Source: Diabrotica undecimpunctata
Taxonomy: Eukaryota; Arthropoda; Insecta; Coleoptera; Chrysomelidae
Direction of reading: 5' to 3'
Assembly: GCF_040954645.1 (NCBI RefSeq)
Contig: NC_092804.1
Coordinates: forward strand, 86,979,217-87,043,216
Length of the DNA: 64,000 nt
The translations under genes were made by a program, and so were the position numbers. Positions 36,984-47,111 of the stretch are shown one piece after another. The notes beneath the pieces were generated by a model, which worked only from the letters and a program-made list of their open reading frames with translations, did no database searches and was not told the origin of the DNA. Each line of letters starts with the position of its first letter. The first letter of the stretch is position 1.

Positions 36984-37987
36984 ATGTCTTCATTTAAAGT
37001 AGAACATTTATTAGTTAGTGAGTTGGATTATGAACTCATAATTAGAGGTATCAATATTGAGGATTTATCTAATGTTGATACAAAGCGCAAGGTCTTGCGT
37101 GGAGCCTTGAAACAGGAGGAGGGCAATAGGAGTTTTACTCAAATTTCTGCTGGATCGATTCCATTCGAAGAACAACAGCAAGGAGTATCCGTGACTCTCG
37201 ATGACTTAGCTCAGAAAATAGGCAAATTTAGAGGAACGGTGCATGACAGTCAATATGGTCGACTAGCTTCTCGCTTAGCATACATTTCAGGTCGTGTCCA
37301 CTTGCTGAGTTGTCCACTTGTTGGTCTGATTTGGTGCAGAAGTTGAAGTCTGATTTTCTCCCCTATTCGTTCCAGGATGATCTACTGGATGAGATCAAAT
37401 CCCGTAAACAGAAACCTGGTGAATCAGTCACTATGTTTATAAATAATATTTTGGGTATGTGTAGTAAATTAGATACTCCATTATCTGACCCTGCAAAAAT
37501 CAAAATTATCTTGAAATGTTTGTTACCTTTTTATCATGCTCAGTTAGCCTTAGTGGATATCCACAACATCGAAGACTTGACAGACAAATGTAAAAGAATT
37601 AAAGAAACTTTGTTTTGGTCTTCACATCCTCCGACCTCATCTCGACCTACTTCAGGTCCTTCGTCTAGTCCTTACCAATTTCAAAATCGGTCATGGCATC
37701 AGAAATCTCGGGAGCGTAACATGTCGGTTTTAAATTCTAATTTATCATGTTGGAATTGTCATGAAGCTGGAAACACATTTTGTGAGTGTGGAAAACCAAG
37801 GACACATATATTTTGTCATGGTTGTGGGAGAGATAACACTCTCAAGAGGAATTGCTATAAGTGTTCGGGAAACGAGCAGACCGAGGCTCGTACCCTGAGC
37901 GTTCCTCAGTCTCTAATCCCATCAGGGAGTACAACCACCGTCGTGGAAGGAAATGTAGGTCAAGCAGGGCCCAGCAATTTAAGGTGA
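36984..37987 (+). pseudogene. Ty3/gypsy gag (capsid and zinc knuckles), frameshifted
   Basis: The first frame (36984-37346) is a matrix/linker-like part beginning MSSFKVEHLLVSELDYELI. It shifts at about 37310 into the capsid frame (WSDLVQKLKSDFLPYSFQDD, LDEIKSRKQKPGESVTMFIN, LLPFYHAQLAL). Two Cys-rich knuckles follow near residues 145-185 of that frame: CWNCHEAGNTFCEC, with Asn where His is usual, and CHGCGRDNTLKRNC. The end overlaps the next frame by about 125 bases, as expected for a frameshift junction into pol. Confidence 0.75.
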
Positions 37988-38823
37988 GGTCCCCCATCAG
38001 AGAAACAATCAACAAAGCACAAACGCCACAACAAGTCGAATCAAGCAAAAAGATAACTTGGAAACCCAAAGCACTCCATTCTGACGTTGTTCTCAATTCT
38101 AGAGTATCTTCTCCTTTATTAAATGTTAGGTGTAATTATGTTATTAATATGGACCAGGAAACAGTTCTGTCATCTCTACCAAGTTTTGATGTTAAAAATG
38201 ATAATGATAGTTCTATATTAGTATCTTATAATGACTATTCTATATCTAGAGTCTCTGGCTTAGATATAAATTCTTTATTAGTTAAGAAATGTAACGATAA
38301 TCGACCATATCTCCGAATTAAGATTCTAGGACAATCTTGTTTGGCATTATTGGATAGTGGCTCCAATATTTCATTACTAGGTTTGCATTCATTGGAAATG
38401 TTAGATAAAGTTAACATTAGCATATCACCTATTTCCTCCCTGCAAGTGTCAACTGCAGATGGAACAATCCAGTCTATAGTAGGTAAATTTGAAACTGAAA
38501 TTTTAGTGGCTAATATCAGGAGAAACATTACTTTTTATATAATACCTTCTGTACAAAATTCCATAATTCTCGGCATGGATTTTCTGAATATATTTAATAG
38601 TACCTTGGATTGTTCAGATTTTTCATTGTGTATATCTCCACTGAATTTATCCACTCTTACCGTCATCCATGATTTCTCTAGTTTATCAGTTTCAGAACAG
38701 AAACAATTGGAGGCCATTATGTCCAAATTTTCATCGATCTCTTCGAAAGACAAATTAGGCCGTACCTCTCTAATTTCGCACACTATTGAGGTAAATACGT
38801 CTACTCCATTTAGACAATATTAA
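37861..38823 (+). pseudogene. Ty3/gypsy pol N-terminus with aspartic protease
   Basis: The frame overlaps gag and holds the retropepsin motif CLALLDSGSNISLLG at about 38335, with the downstream flap (VSTADGTIQSI) and NSIILGMDFLNIFN, which is the ILG motif. The end (RTSLISHTIEVNTSTPFRQY) leads into RT but a stop at 38821 separates them. The protease would mature gag-pol particles in an active element. Confidence 0.8.
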
Positions 38824-38853
38824 TATCCTATACCTCAAGCGTGGCCAGCAGAC

Positions 38854-39333
38854 TTGGGAAAAGAGATTGATTCAATGCTTTCTTTAAATATTATAGAACC
38901 ATCGACTTCTTCTTATTGTAGTCCACTGTGGTTAACTAAAAAGAAAGATGGATCCTTCCGAGTTTGTTTTGACGGTCGTAAGCTAAATAGTATCACTGCT
39001 AATAGGGATGCCTATCCTATCCCCAGAATCGATGTCATCTTAAGCAAACTCCGGAGAGCCAAATATATCTCTTCTATTGACTTATCCAAAGCATTTCTAC
39101 AAATTCCTTTAAGTGAAGAAAGTAAGAAATATTCTGCTTTTGCTGTCAGTGGTAAAGGTCTATTTCAATTTGTCACTATGCCTTTTGGTCTTGTGTCAGC
39201 TCCTCAGACCATGTGTCGTCTGATGGACTTAGTCATTGGTCCACAATTGAAACCATATGTGTTTTATTACTTAGATGACATTATAGTTGTAACTCCTGAT
39301 TTTGATTTACATATAGAGATTTTAGAGAAAAAA
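38854..39333 (+). pseudogene. Ty3/gypsy reverse transcriptase, truncated after the YLDD motif
   Basis: Residues run from IIEPSTSSYCSPLWLTKKKD through VCFDGRKLNSITANRDAYPI, SIDLSKAFLQIPL, FVTMPFGLVSAPQTMCRL to the catalytic YYLDDIIVVTPDFDLHIEIL. After LEKK the coding pattern ends abruptly at about 39333 and AT-rich unrelated DNA follows. The RT connection, RNase H, integrase and 3' LTR are therefore missing. Confidence 0.85.
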
Positions 39334-40365
39334 TAATTAATAATAATGTTAATAATAATATCATAATATCATTTTTATATAATTAAGATAAGCATATTTC
39401 GTTGATTTAATATAGTCATTATACAACTTTATTACAGCTAACATAATGCTAAATATATCTGGAACAGACCCTTTTATTATATTCCTTTTCTGAACCTTTC
39501 CCTCATTCATCGTTGTTTATATAATATGGTAATTCTACTAGATCTTAGTTTTGTATATATTATTTTTAATTAAGATACTTAAGATTAGCACATATGCAAA
39601 AAAAAAGATGTTTAGCTATGACCACTAAAAAGATAACTGATATGGACCGCTGGCAAATTAATGAACCGATCTTATTAAGTTAGGATCTAGTGTTCGTGCA
39701 GCCTCCTAGCAAGATAATTAATAATTGTTGTCTTTACCCCGATTTAGTTTTAAGTCTTCGATAGCCTGTCCCAAAACAGCAGTCGGAGAAATCCCTAGTT
39801 TTAAGTCTTCGATAGCCTGTCACAAAACAGGATTCGGAAAAATCTCTAGTTTTAAGATTAGTTAACCTAGAGTTATCGACTAACCCCCCAACAATTCATT
39901 TTTGAATGAATACCAAAGTGTCTTATCATAAAAGATGTCCATCAGATTAACAAAAAGATGTCTACTAAACCAAGTTAAATCATGTGCTGATCTTAGTAAC
40001 GTTAAGTATATTGTTATCATATATATTATCATATAATGTAAAATAATTCATTCCTACTAACCATCATCCCTACTAACATGACAGTCGATGTAGTCGTACC
40101 TTCACGTTGGTGACTGTTGTTAAGAACATATGTTTTTTCAGCAAATTTATGTTTGAACCAAATTGACTACCTTTTATGCATTGAATCATTTTTTATACCT
40201 CGCTTTACACATACATTCCATCGCTTCGATACTAACATTACACTTAACCATTACTCACTGCTGACCATGCTAACATATTTTACATGCAGTCTATGTAACT
40301 ATTTCTTACCAGAGACCCGAAGCACAATACCAACCTACAAAACATAATAACGCCACGTTTTTTAT
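39334..40365. other. No gene; contains a 51-bp tandem duplication
   Basis: AT-rich stretch after the truncation of the gypsy element. The 51-bp duplication at 39745-39856 is the only structure I could find. Confidence 0.5.
39745..39856. repeat. 51-bp unit, 2.2 tandem copies
   Basis: TAGTTTTAAGTCTTCGATAG begins units at 39745 and 39796, and a third 10-base start is at 39847. Copies differ at a few positions (CCCAAAACAG / CACAAAACAG). Confidence 0.85.
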
Positions 40366-40707
40366 TTAACACCTGTATAAAATCTGAGTTCGTTTGCGAC
40401 AAAAATCAAGTTTGCATGCGTATCCTTTTCTCCGATACTTTGGTAATGTATATATGTAATCTACTACTCTTGGTATATCGTGTTGTCCTAGTGGATCAAA
40501 GTCACATTTTGATAATAGAACAAACGATGCCGGTTCTCCTTCGACATATAGGATGTCGCAGCTAACTTTCGTATTTGTCATCCATTGATCAATAAGTATG
40601 TCATCTAAATTTAACTGCTGAATTTTTCTGACTGCGTTCTGACCTCTAAACAGCTCATTTTTTTCCATCTTACTCAGCCGAATGATTGATTGATACTGAT
40701 TTTGCAT
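40366..40707 (-). pseudogene. GNAT-type N-acetyltransferase fragment
   Basis: The frame contains DDILIDQWMTNTKVSCDILY, GEPASFVLLSKCDFDPLGQH and PRVVDYIYTLPKYRRKGYA. The last has the beta-strand then R-R-x-G-Y/x-A signature of GNAT motif A, where acetyl-CoA pyrophosphate binds. The C-terminal half (motif B) is missing, as the frame degrades after GYACKL. I cannot tell whether it is a host gene relic or cargo of a mobile or viral-type element. Confidence 0.45.
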
Positions 40708-40825
40708 TATTCGTTCAATTATGTATCATCTATAAATTTTACAGGAGTAGGGAGGACCTCCTATATTACGTTTACAGATCGATTATAGCTAATAATTATA
40801 AAAGCACAATACTAACCTACAAAAC

Positions 40826-40990
40826 ATAATATTGCCCGAACTGTCGTAGATAAAATATAGTATACAACTCACCATTTGTATTCGCTAATTTTGTATATCA
40901 CCCGAATATTTGACATAGGTAAAATATAGTATGCAACTCACAATACATTTGTATTCTATAATTTTTATAATATTACTCGAACTGCCGTAG
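40826..40990. repeat. Diverged direct repeat, about 75-bp unit
   Basis: Units share AAAATATAGTATRCAACTCA, CATTTGTATTC, TAATTTT and a CCGAA.T...GTAGAT word. Two full copies and a partial third are seen. Confidence 0.65.
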
Positions 40991-41389
40991 ATACGCATAT
41001 ACAGAATAATAGTGCTGACTAGTAATGTAAGTTCCGTGTATAGTAGTACTTAATCAGAGAATGTTTGTTGGTTTGGTCATACTGTAAGAATAATATATGT
41101 TCTTCGATGCATCATGTTCTATTTCTAGTAATACCACACACGTTATATCGTTTTCAGCGTCACCTTTCGCTTTGTTTCACGAGAGCGAGAGAGAGAGATA
41201 GGCTGTGTGTCTTTTTACGATGTCAGGTGCTAGATGTGGTCGACAGATGGCGTGACGAGATAATGAACTGTAATAGACGTGGAATCTCATTCAAACTATG
41301 TTGAATATTTGATATAGCACCGTTTTTGGGGATGATTCTCTGTTAGCCTCACTTTACTCCAATGTCTATTATGCTAAACAAAGATCCGA

Positions 41390-42130
41390 TATAGCGGCGT
41401 TTTGGTCATTGTCTTTTGTCTTAACATATTTCCCGTCACCTCCCCTTTTCATTTAACGTATTACACGTAGTAATCTGACTAATAACAACAGAGATACGAC
41501 TTTTTTTGTCTTAACATATTCATTACCCCCTCCCCTTTTCGTCGATACCTCACACATTGAGCCGTTTGGACATTACAAACGTAGCGCCGATGTCTTTGAG
41601 TTTTATTTTTATCTTAACATCACACATTGTTGTACGTTGTTGTACGTTGATGTACGTTGAACCGTTTGGACGTTGCAAGCTTAGTGTCCTTTAGGCATTG
41701 TCTTTTTCGTTTGCTTTTCATGCTACTATATTCATTACCACCTCCCCTTTCCAGCGATACCTCACACGTTGAGCCGTTTGGACGTTGCAAGCTTAGTGTC
41801 CTTTTGGTATTGTCTTTTGCGTTTTGTTTTTATCTAAACATATTCGTTACCACCTCCCCTTTCCATCGATACCTCACACGTTGTTGTACGTTGAGCCGTT
41901 TGGACGTTGCAAGCTTAGTGTCTTTTTGGCATTGTCTTTTGCGTTTTGTTTTTTATCTTAAAGTATTCGCTACCCTCTTTTACAATTCCAACTAGCCCTC
42001 GTACGTCACGATCTGACCAATAATAATGGAGATACGACGTAATGCCGTTTTGGCACAGTCTTTGTGTTTGATTTTTATCTCAACGTGTTCCCCGTCCCCT
42101 CCGCTTTCCAACAATACCCTACACGTCACG
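41390..42130. repeat. Degenerate tandem array, 100-122-bp unit
   Basis: GCCGTTTGGACGTTGCAAGC or close variants start at 41561, 41661, 41773 and 41895, each followed by a GGCATTGTCTTTTGCGTTTT-type stretch and a CACCTCCCCTTTCC word before CGATACCTCACACGTTG. More diverged half-units extend to 41390 and 42130. TGTACGT sub-repeats account for some length differences. Confidence 0.8.
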
Positions 42131-42280
42131 ATCCGACGAGCCGTCGCGCCTCCACCACAAAACGAGACAAAAATGACCAGAATGAACCTTAGCGATTTCT
42201 TATGGGATTTTACATGGGAAAATACGCCGTACCGCTGCTGCCCTTTTACTACGGTATTAGATTTTTGTTTTGATACAGGG

Positions 42281-42343
42281 CAGCGACAACCGCTTATACG
42301 TATTTCGACCTCTTTAGGTCTCGTCAGAACGGTATAGCCACTG
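42281..42343 (-). ncRNA. Type I hammerhead ribozyme, copy 1
   Basis: Minus strand, 5' to 3': distal stem I CAGTGGC; loop TAT; proximal stem I ACCGTT; core CTGACGA (42327-42321); stem II GACC, loop TAAAGA, GGTC; core GAA plus A15.1; stem III as the palindrome ATACGTAT (42303-42296); cleavage-site A17 (42295); then AGCGGT and, after one T, GTCGCTG, pairing back to stem I (6 bp with one G-U, and 7 bp with two G-U). All invariant hammerhead nucleotides are present. Predicted cut is between 42295 and 42294. The very short stem III fits the dimer-acting class seen in animal retroelement hammerheads. Confidence 0.88.
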
Positions 42344-42666
42344 CTCTGAACCAAAACAAAAATCTCTCCCGTCCTAGACAATAGTTATCAAAATAACTAT
42401 ATACGGACGTAACTACTCCATCTAAAAACAAAAAGAGAAATCAAACGATTTCTACCTAGCGAAACCGAATTTAAATTTTTACCACTGTGTTTCCTAAAAC
42501 TTGCGAAACAAACAGCTGAATAAATTACTCGGCAAGGGAATCTAAAATTGCATTCCACATGCCGTTCATCCTGATCAAAATTCGTAGTGAATTGAGTTTC
42601 TGGTACTCCAAACGAAGTAAGTAATAAAACATAACGACGGTATTAGATTTTTGTTTTGATACAGGG

Positions 42667-42733
42667 CAGCGACAACCGCTTATACGTATTTCGACCTCTT
42701 TAGGTCTCGTCAGAACGGTAGGTATAGCCACTG
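42667..42733 (-). ncRNA. Type I hammerhead ribozyme, copy 2 (4-nt insertion in stem I loop)
   Basis: Core, stem II, stem III and both halves of stem I are identical to copy 1. A duplicated GGTA enlarges the internal loop between proximal and distal stem I. Since that loop usually contacts the stem II loop, this copy may be slower. Predicted cut between 42681 and 42680. Confidence 0.85.
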
Positions 42734-43056
42734 CTCTGAACCAAAACAAAAATCTCTCCCGTCCTAGACAATAATTATCAAAATAACTATATGCGGAGGT
42801 AACTATGCCATCTAAAAACAAAAAGAGAAATCAAACGATTTCTACCTAGCGAAACCGAAATCAAATTTCTACCGCTGTGTTTCCTAAAACTTGCGAAACA
42901 AACAGCTGGATAAACTACTCGGCAACGGAATCTAAAATTGCATTCCACATGCCGTTCATCCTGGTCAAAATTCGTAGTGAATTTAGTTTCTGGTTCTCCA
43001 AAGGAAGTAAGAAATAAAACATATCGACGGTATTAGATTTTTGTTTTGATACAGGG

Positions 43057-43119
43057 CAGCGACAACCGCTTATACGTATTTCGACCTCTTTAGGTCTCGT
43101 CAGAACGGTATAGCCACTG
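43057..43119 (-). ncRNA. Type I hammerhead ribozyme, copy 3
   Basis: Identical to copy 1 over all 63 positions as read by eye. Predicted cut between 43071 and 43070, 390 bases from the copy 2 cut. Confidence 0.88.
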
Positions 43120-43442
43120 CTCTGAACCAAAACAAAAATCTCTCCCGTCCTAGACAATAGTTATCAAAATAACTATATTAGGACGTAACTACGCCATCTA
43201 AAAACAAAAAGAGTAATCAAACGATTTCTACGTAGCGAAACCGAATTTAAATTTTTACCACTGTGTTTCCTAAAACTTGCGAAACAAACAGCTTAATAAA
43301 TTACTCGGCAAGGGAATCTAAAATTGCATTCCACATGCCGTTCATCCTGGTCAAAATTCGTAGTGAATTCAGTTTCTGGTACTCCAAACGAAGTAAGTGA
43401 TAAAACATAACGACGGTATTAGATTTTTGTTTTGGTACAGGG

Positions 43443-43505
43443 CAGCGACAACCGCTTATACGTATTTCGACCTCTTTAGGTCTCGTCAGAACGGTATAGC
43501 CACTG
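43443..43505 (-). ncRNA. Type I hammerhead ribozyme, copy 4
   Basis: Identical core and stems to copy 1. Predicted cut between 43457 and 43456, 386 bases from the copy 3 cut. It lies in the unit that is truncated on the side of the RTE fragment. Confidence 0.88.
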
Positions 43506-43714
43506 CTCTGAACCAAAAGAAAAATCTCTTCTGTCCTAGACAATAGTTATTAAAATAACTATATACGGACGTAACTACGCCATCTAAAAACAAAAATAGA
43601 AATCAAACGATTTCTACCTAGCGAAACCGAATTCAAATTTTTACCACTGTGTTTCCTAAAACTTGCGAAACAAAGAGCTGGATAAATTACTCGGCAAGGG
43701 AATCTAAGTCCGAT

Positions 43715-44680
43715 GGACAACATCAATACTTGTATGTCTAATCTCTCCATTTCTAGCATGACTGTTAATTTTCCTGCTGCATAAAGTGTTCTTATATTCC
43801 ACGTTGCTATGCGTTTTAAATCGCTTACACTACATTTGTTTTTCCACCCGGGGATTCTTCGCAACCCTGTCCCATTAAAGGAACGCCAGGTACTCGGGGC
43901 CACTGTTTGATTTACGTCCATTTGTGGTTGTTCTTGAGAATCCTTAGGGATCTTTAATGCAGTTATTTCTCCTTGCCTTCTGCATCCTTATGCCGTTGAT
44001 CTTGGTTCATCCGCCTTTGAGATCGATTTCTCAATCTCAGGACAAAAGAGTGCCCTCCCACTTACCAACTCATCCGCCCGAAGCCGTTGGTCAGTAAGTG
44101 GGGGTTTGCTTATACCGGCAAACATTCGGTGATTTCGCAGTGTCACAACCGGTTAAATCATAATTACCGCCTGTGATTATTGAGTATCAGACCCGTAAAG
44201 AGATTTTCTCTACCGCTCCGATCCTGTAATGCCATAGCAGCTGCCCTATGCCATGCTCCCAGTTGATCCGCGGGTGTTTATTTGGCAAAGCCTTATTCAC
44301 ACCTGCCCCTCATATCTGTAGGACGTTCCCTCAGCCATTGGGACGCGCCGTGTTGAGGTTGAGAACTACCCCCTCCGAGTGTGTTTTCCAAGAAGTACTG
44401 AAGAGCCCCTACTCAATTCAGAACCCCTCCTTCTTGGAAACTACACCGGCACGGTATATATCTATATCCTCTACTTACCTTTTATTGGGGCTACCTCTTG
44501 TTCTTGGGGTCCTATTTGTTTGGGGTTTTAATCTATGGATTACTTATACAGCTCGATTATCTGGCATTCTTTTTAAGTATCTAAGCCAGTTTAGTCTTTG
44601 TGAGTTTACAAATATAACGATATCTGCGCTCTACAGTAGTTCATCCAGCTCTGCATTAATTCATTTTTATTCTTCATGAA
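43715..44680 (-). pseudogene. RTE-like non-LTR element, 5' region with endonuclease start
   Basis: On the minus strand, coding near 43915-43720 reads KRIATWNIRTLYAAGKLTVM, LEMERLDIQVLML. This is the first motif (WN.R) of an APE-type endonuclease of RTE-type elements. The rest of the protein is replaced by the ribozyme satellite from 43707 on. The GC-richer 700 bp to the right, with AACTCATCCGCCC and CTATGCCATGCTCCC words, look like its 5' leader. The plus-strand 143-codon frame at 44248-44679 is probably only an open stretch in that leader. Confidence 0.6.
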
Positions 44681-44929
44681 CCATCGCTATTTTTTAATGT
44701 TTGTTATGTGTTAAAAATAGGTGCTTTTAAAAACATTTGGATAAACTGAGTGATGTGCATAGTTATGCAACTAGAAAAAACTCCATTATAATATCTTTCA
44801 TTTTGTAGATTAACGAAGACCCAGAATTCATATGAATATATCAGTTTAAAGCTTTTTAACATGTTACTGTAAAATTGTTGTTATTTTTTTAGACAGCAAC
44901 CTTAAATGGTTCTTTCATATCGATTTGTT

Positions 44930-45265
44930 AAGTAAGAAACTAGCCTCAGCCTGCTATGCAATTTTCAATAAGATGTGTTTCTGAGGAAATCAATTTAGGA
45001 TCTTCCAAAATAACATATTTTTCTTTGTTAAATCATGTTATCATTATTGAAATATATAATGTTATCAATATTAAACAATACCAAGATATTTTTATGTGTG
45101 AAAATTACAAAAGATGTCATTTAAAATATTGTGCAATATTATGTGATCTCACTACTACACTAATATTCGATGGCCAGCTATAGCTCATCCGATCTAAATA
45201 AAGTTGACTTTATCATTATTTATTTTGATTTTGTCTTTAGTTCTGTATATACATACAAATTTTGT
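44930..45265 (+). repeat. Repeat A, copy inverted relative to 29665-29998
   Basis: Same family as 29665-29998 in the opposite direction. It is followed directly by repeat B, with a short possible target duplication (GTAAAC / GTTTAC) around B. Confidence 0.8.
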
Positions 45266-45722
45266 GTAAACTCCATTCGCTTAGCTCGGGCACACTTTGA
45301 CAGATTCATTGTCGGAAACCTACAACACAACAATTCCTACTTCTCAGTATTAATAGCTCAAGTATGCTACTATTGCAGACTTCTTTCTTTAAAAAAAAGA
45401 AGAATTATTCTAAATAGTGGAGGTGTATACCAAACCCATCAAATTTTGTGTAGTATATATTTAAAAAATATACTTTAGTTGTTATAATTAAACATAACTA
45501 TTTATTATATGGTGCAGATAAATAAATATTGATTGTCGGTAATTCGCAAAGTTCTATTTTATTTACTATTTAGTTTGTTTACTATTAATATTGGCTATGA
45601 GTACCTTTGCTTAGTTGTATAGTAATTTCCAGCCACTTTTAGTCTGTCAAAAAGTAACTAACTTCGCAAAAAAATAATTACTAAATTCACTAGACAGTTC
45701 GGACTGGGAATAGCGAACCGAG
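45266..45722 (+). mobile_element. Repeat B, partial copy (3' 450 bp)
   Basis: Matches 31320-31770 in the same orientation, including GACAGATTCATTGTCGGAAA and the terminal inverted repeat ending GCGAACCGAG. It begins at CCATTCGCTTAGCT and lacks the left 550 bp. Comparison with the empty site near 29650 shows it inserted as this short form. Confidence 0.75.
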
Positions 45723-45804
45723 TTTACCTTTATTACCACTTTTTGTATCTTTTTAAACATCTGAAATATCAAATAACCTGTACCTACATGTAATAAAATA
45801 TAAT

Positions 45805-46825
45805 TAAAACTTGTTTTATTCGCGATTGAAACTGAATGTAGAGGGCAGGTCGATTGCAGTGTCATGGCCGATATAAATGGTATAAACAACTAATGTTTAC
45901 CATTGCTTTTGCATGTATAGTTTGGTTTAAGACGAGTTATTTTATCATTTGTAAATGAAAATTAGCCTTAATGATATCTTTGAGTATTGTGGTGAAGCAA
46001 AAAGTCCATTGGTTGAAGGGGAAGCAGTTTTCAAGTGATGAATTCTTAAATTTTAACTTTAATGTTTGGAACTGGCTTGTGTATTGATGAATCCAGAATT
46101 CTATTTTGTGTATACCTGGGAACCCAGAGTATAATGTTTTGTGTAATGTTTGTCTTACTACCTAGTATATGCATTATTTTATATTATGCCTTATGTTTTT
46201 AATATGTTAATTTTTATTTTATACTATTTTTTGACATGTAAGTACTTTATTGTATATTAACATAAATAAATAACTTTTTGAGTTTATTGTAAGATAGTTC
46301 ATTTGATTACATGAAATCAACCTTAACTTGGAGAGTCACCTGTCAAAAAAGATTTGTCTTTAAAAGATTCCGTAATAAATCATGAGGAAAAAACCTCACG
46401 ATACTATCCCAACATGGTAAGTATTTGTATTTCTGTTATTCAAGTAAATAAATTATGTATTCTCAGTATGTTATTGACTTAATGATAGTGGTATTTTCTT
46501 TTTATTGATTTCCTCAAGTTTTCCAGTTTAGGAAAGAGAAATAGAGAAATATTTTTTGTCGATCTTGAATTGTTGAATTGCATTGAGGAACAGAACAATA
46601 TCGATTTGATTTAAAATACTTTAACGTAGTCACAGTATATTGCTTTATAAAGAATATTTTTTGGCAATATACTGTGACATAGTCATAATGCTGAAATTTA
46701 CTAAAAAAATTTAATAATTCTATTCAAATCAACAGCTGTCTGGTTTGTTTATACCACTTATAGTAGTTTAAATTTATTCCGCCAGAGGTCAGATACTTTG
46801 TTTTCAATCGCGAATTGGCGATGTC
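45805..46825. mobile_element. About 1-kb element with diverged inverted ends
   Basis: TTCGCGATTGAAAC ... GGTATAAACAA at the left (45818-45890) pairs with TTGTTTATACCA ... GTTTTCAATCGCGAA at the right (46737-46816). Inside, the plus strand has one short exon-like frame at 45958-46044 (SLNDIFEYCGEAKSPLVEGE) which ends in stops. Confidence 0.5.
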
Positions 46826-46949
46826 AACAAACTATAGGGGGCGCTTTGACAGATGATCAGCTGATCACGCACGTAGGAAAACAAAACAGAGCTTCCATAA
46901 TCTTTGTAGGTGAAGTGTGTAAAAATTATCTTTATTTTTTGTTAATGCA

Positions 46950-47111
46950 ATGACAAATAAAGAAATTGAAGTTAGTCTGCTCGATATTTTGAAATATATA
47001 GGAGACACAAAAAGACCTTTAAAAGAAGGCGAGGCCTTGTTAAAGGCTGGCCACGTTTTGTTGTGTGGCAAATATAATATGATATATTATTTCCTAAATA
47101 CATATAAATAA
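46950..47111 (+). pseudogene. First exon of a SWIM/YqaJ-type transposon protein
   Basis: From ATG 46950 the frame reads MTNKEIEVSLLDILKYIGDT then KRPLKEGEALLKAGHVLLCG. The frame at 45958 is a relative (SLNDIFEYCGEAKSPLVEGE). Both resemble N-termini of insect transposon proteins that go on to a SWIM zinc finger and YqaJ nuclease, of a different subfamily from that at 50081. No later exon was found. Confidence 0.4.

Larger units (their letters stand above)
42252..43707 (-). repeat. Satellite array, 386-bp unit, 3.8 copies, each with a hammerhead ribozyme
   Basis: Unit starts (CGGTATTAGATTTTT) lie at 42252, 42638, 43028 and 43414, giving periods of 386, 390 and 386. The 4-bp difference is a GGTA duplication in the second unit. 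Units are over 90% alike by eye. The last is cut at 43707, where a retrotransposon fragment begins. The unit carries no plausible protein: the roughly 80-codon minus frames repeat only because the DNA repeats. The conserved functional element is the ribozyme on the minus strand. Confidence 0.95.

Noticed and set aside
39745..39856. CRISPR-like array
   Set aside because: Contiguous tandem units without spacers, in a eukaryotic context.
42525..43543. Repeated 80-98-residue minus frames containing VLTRPKEVEIRISGCRCPV
   Set aside because: They recur only because the DNA unit is tandem. They read through the ribozyme core in every copy, and the RNA structure explains the conservation better.
44248..44679. 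143-residue plus frame with a hydrophobic segment, possible membrane protein
   Set aside because: It lies in the 5' leader of an RTE-like element on the other strand and has no family resemblance.
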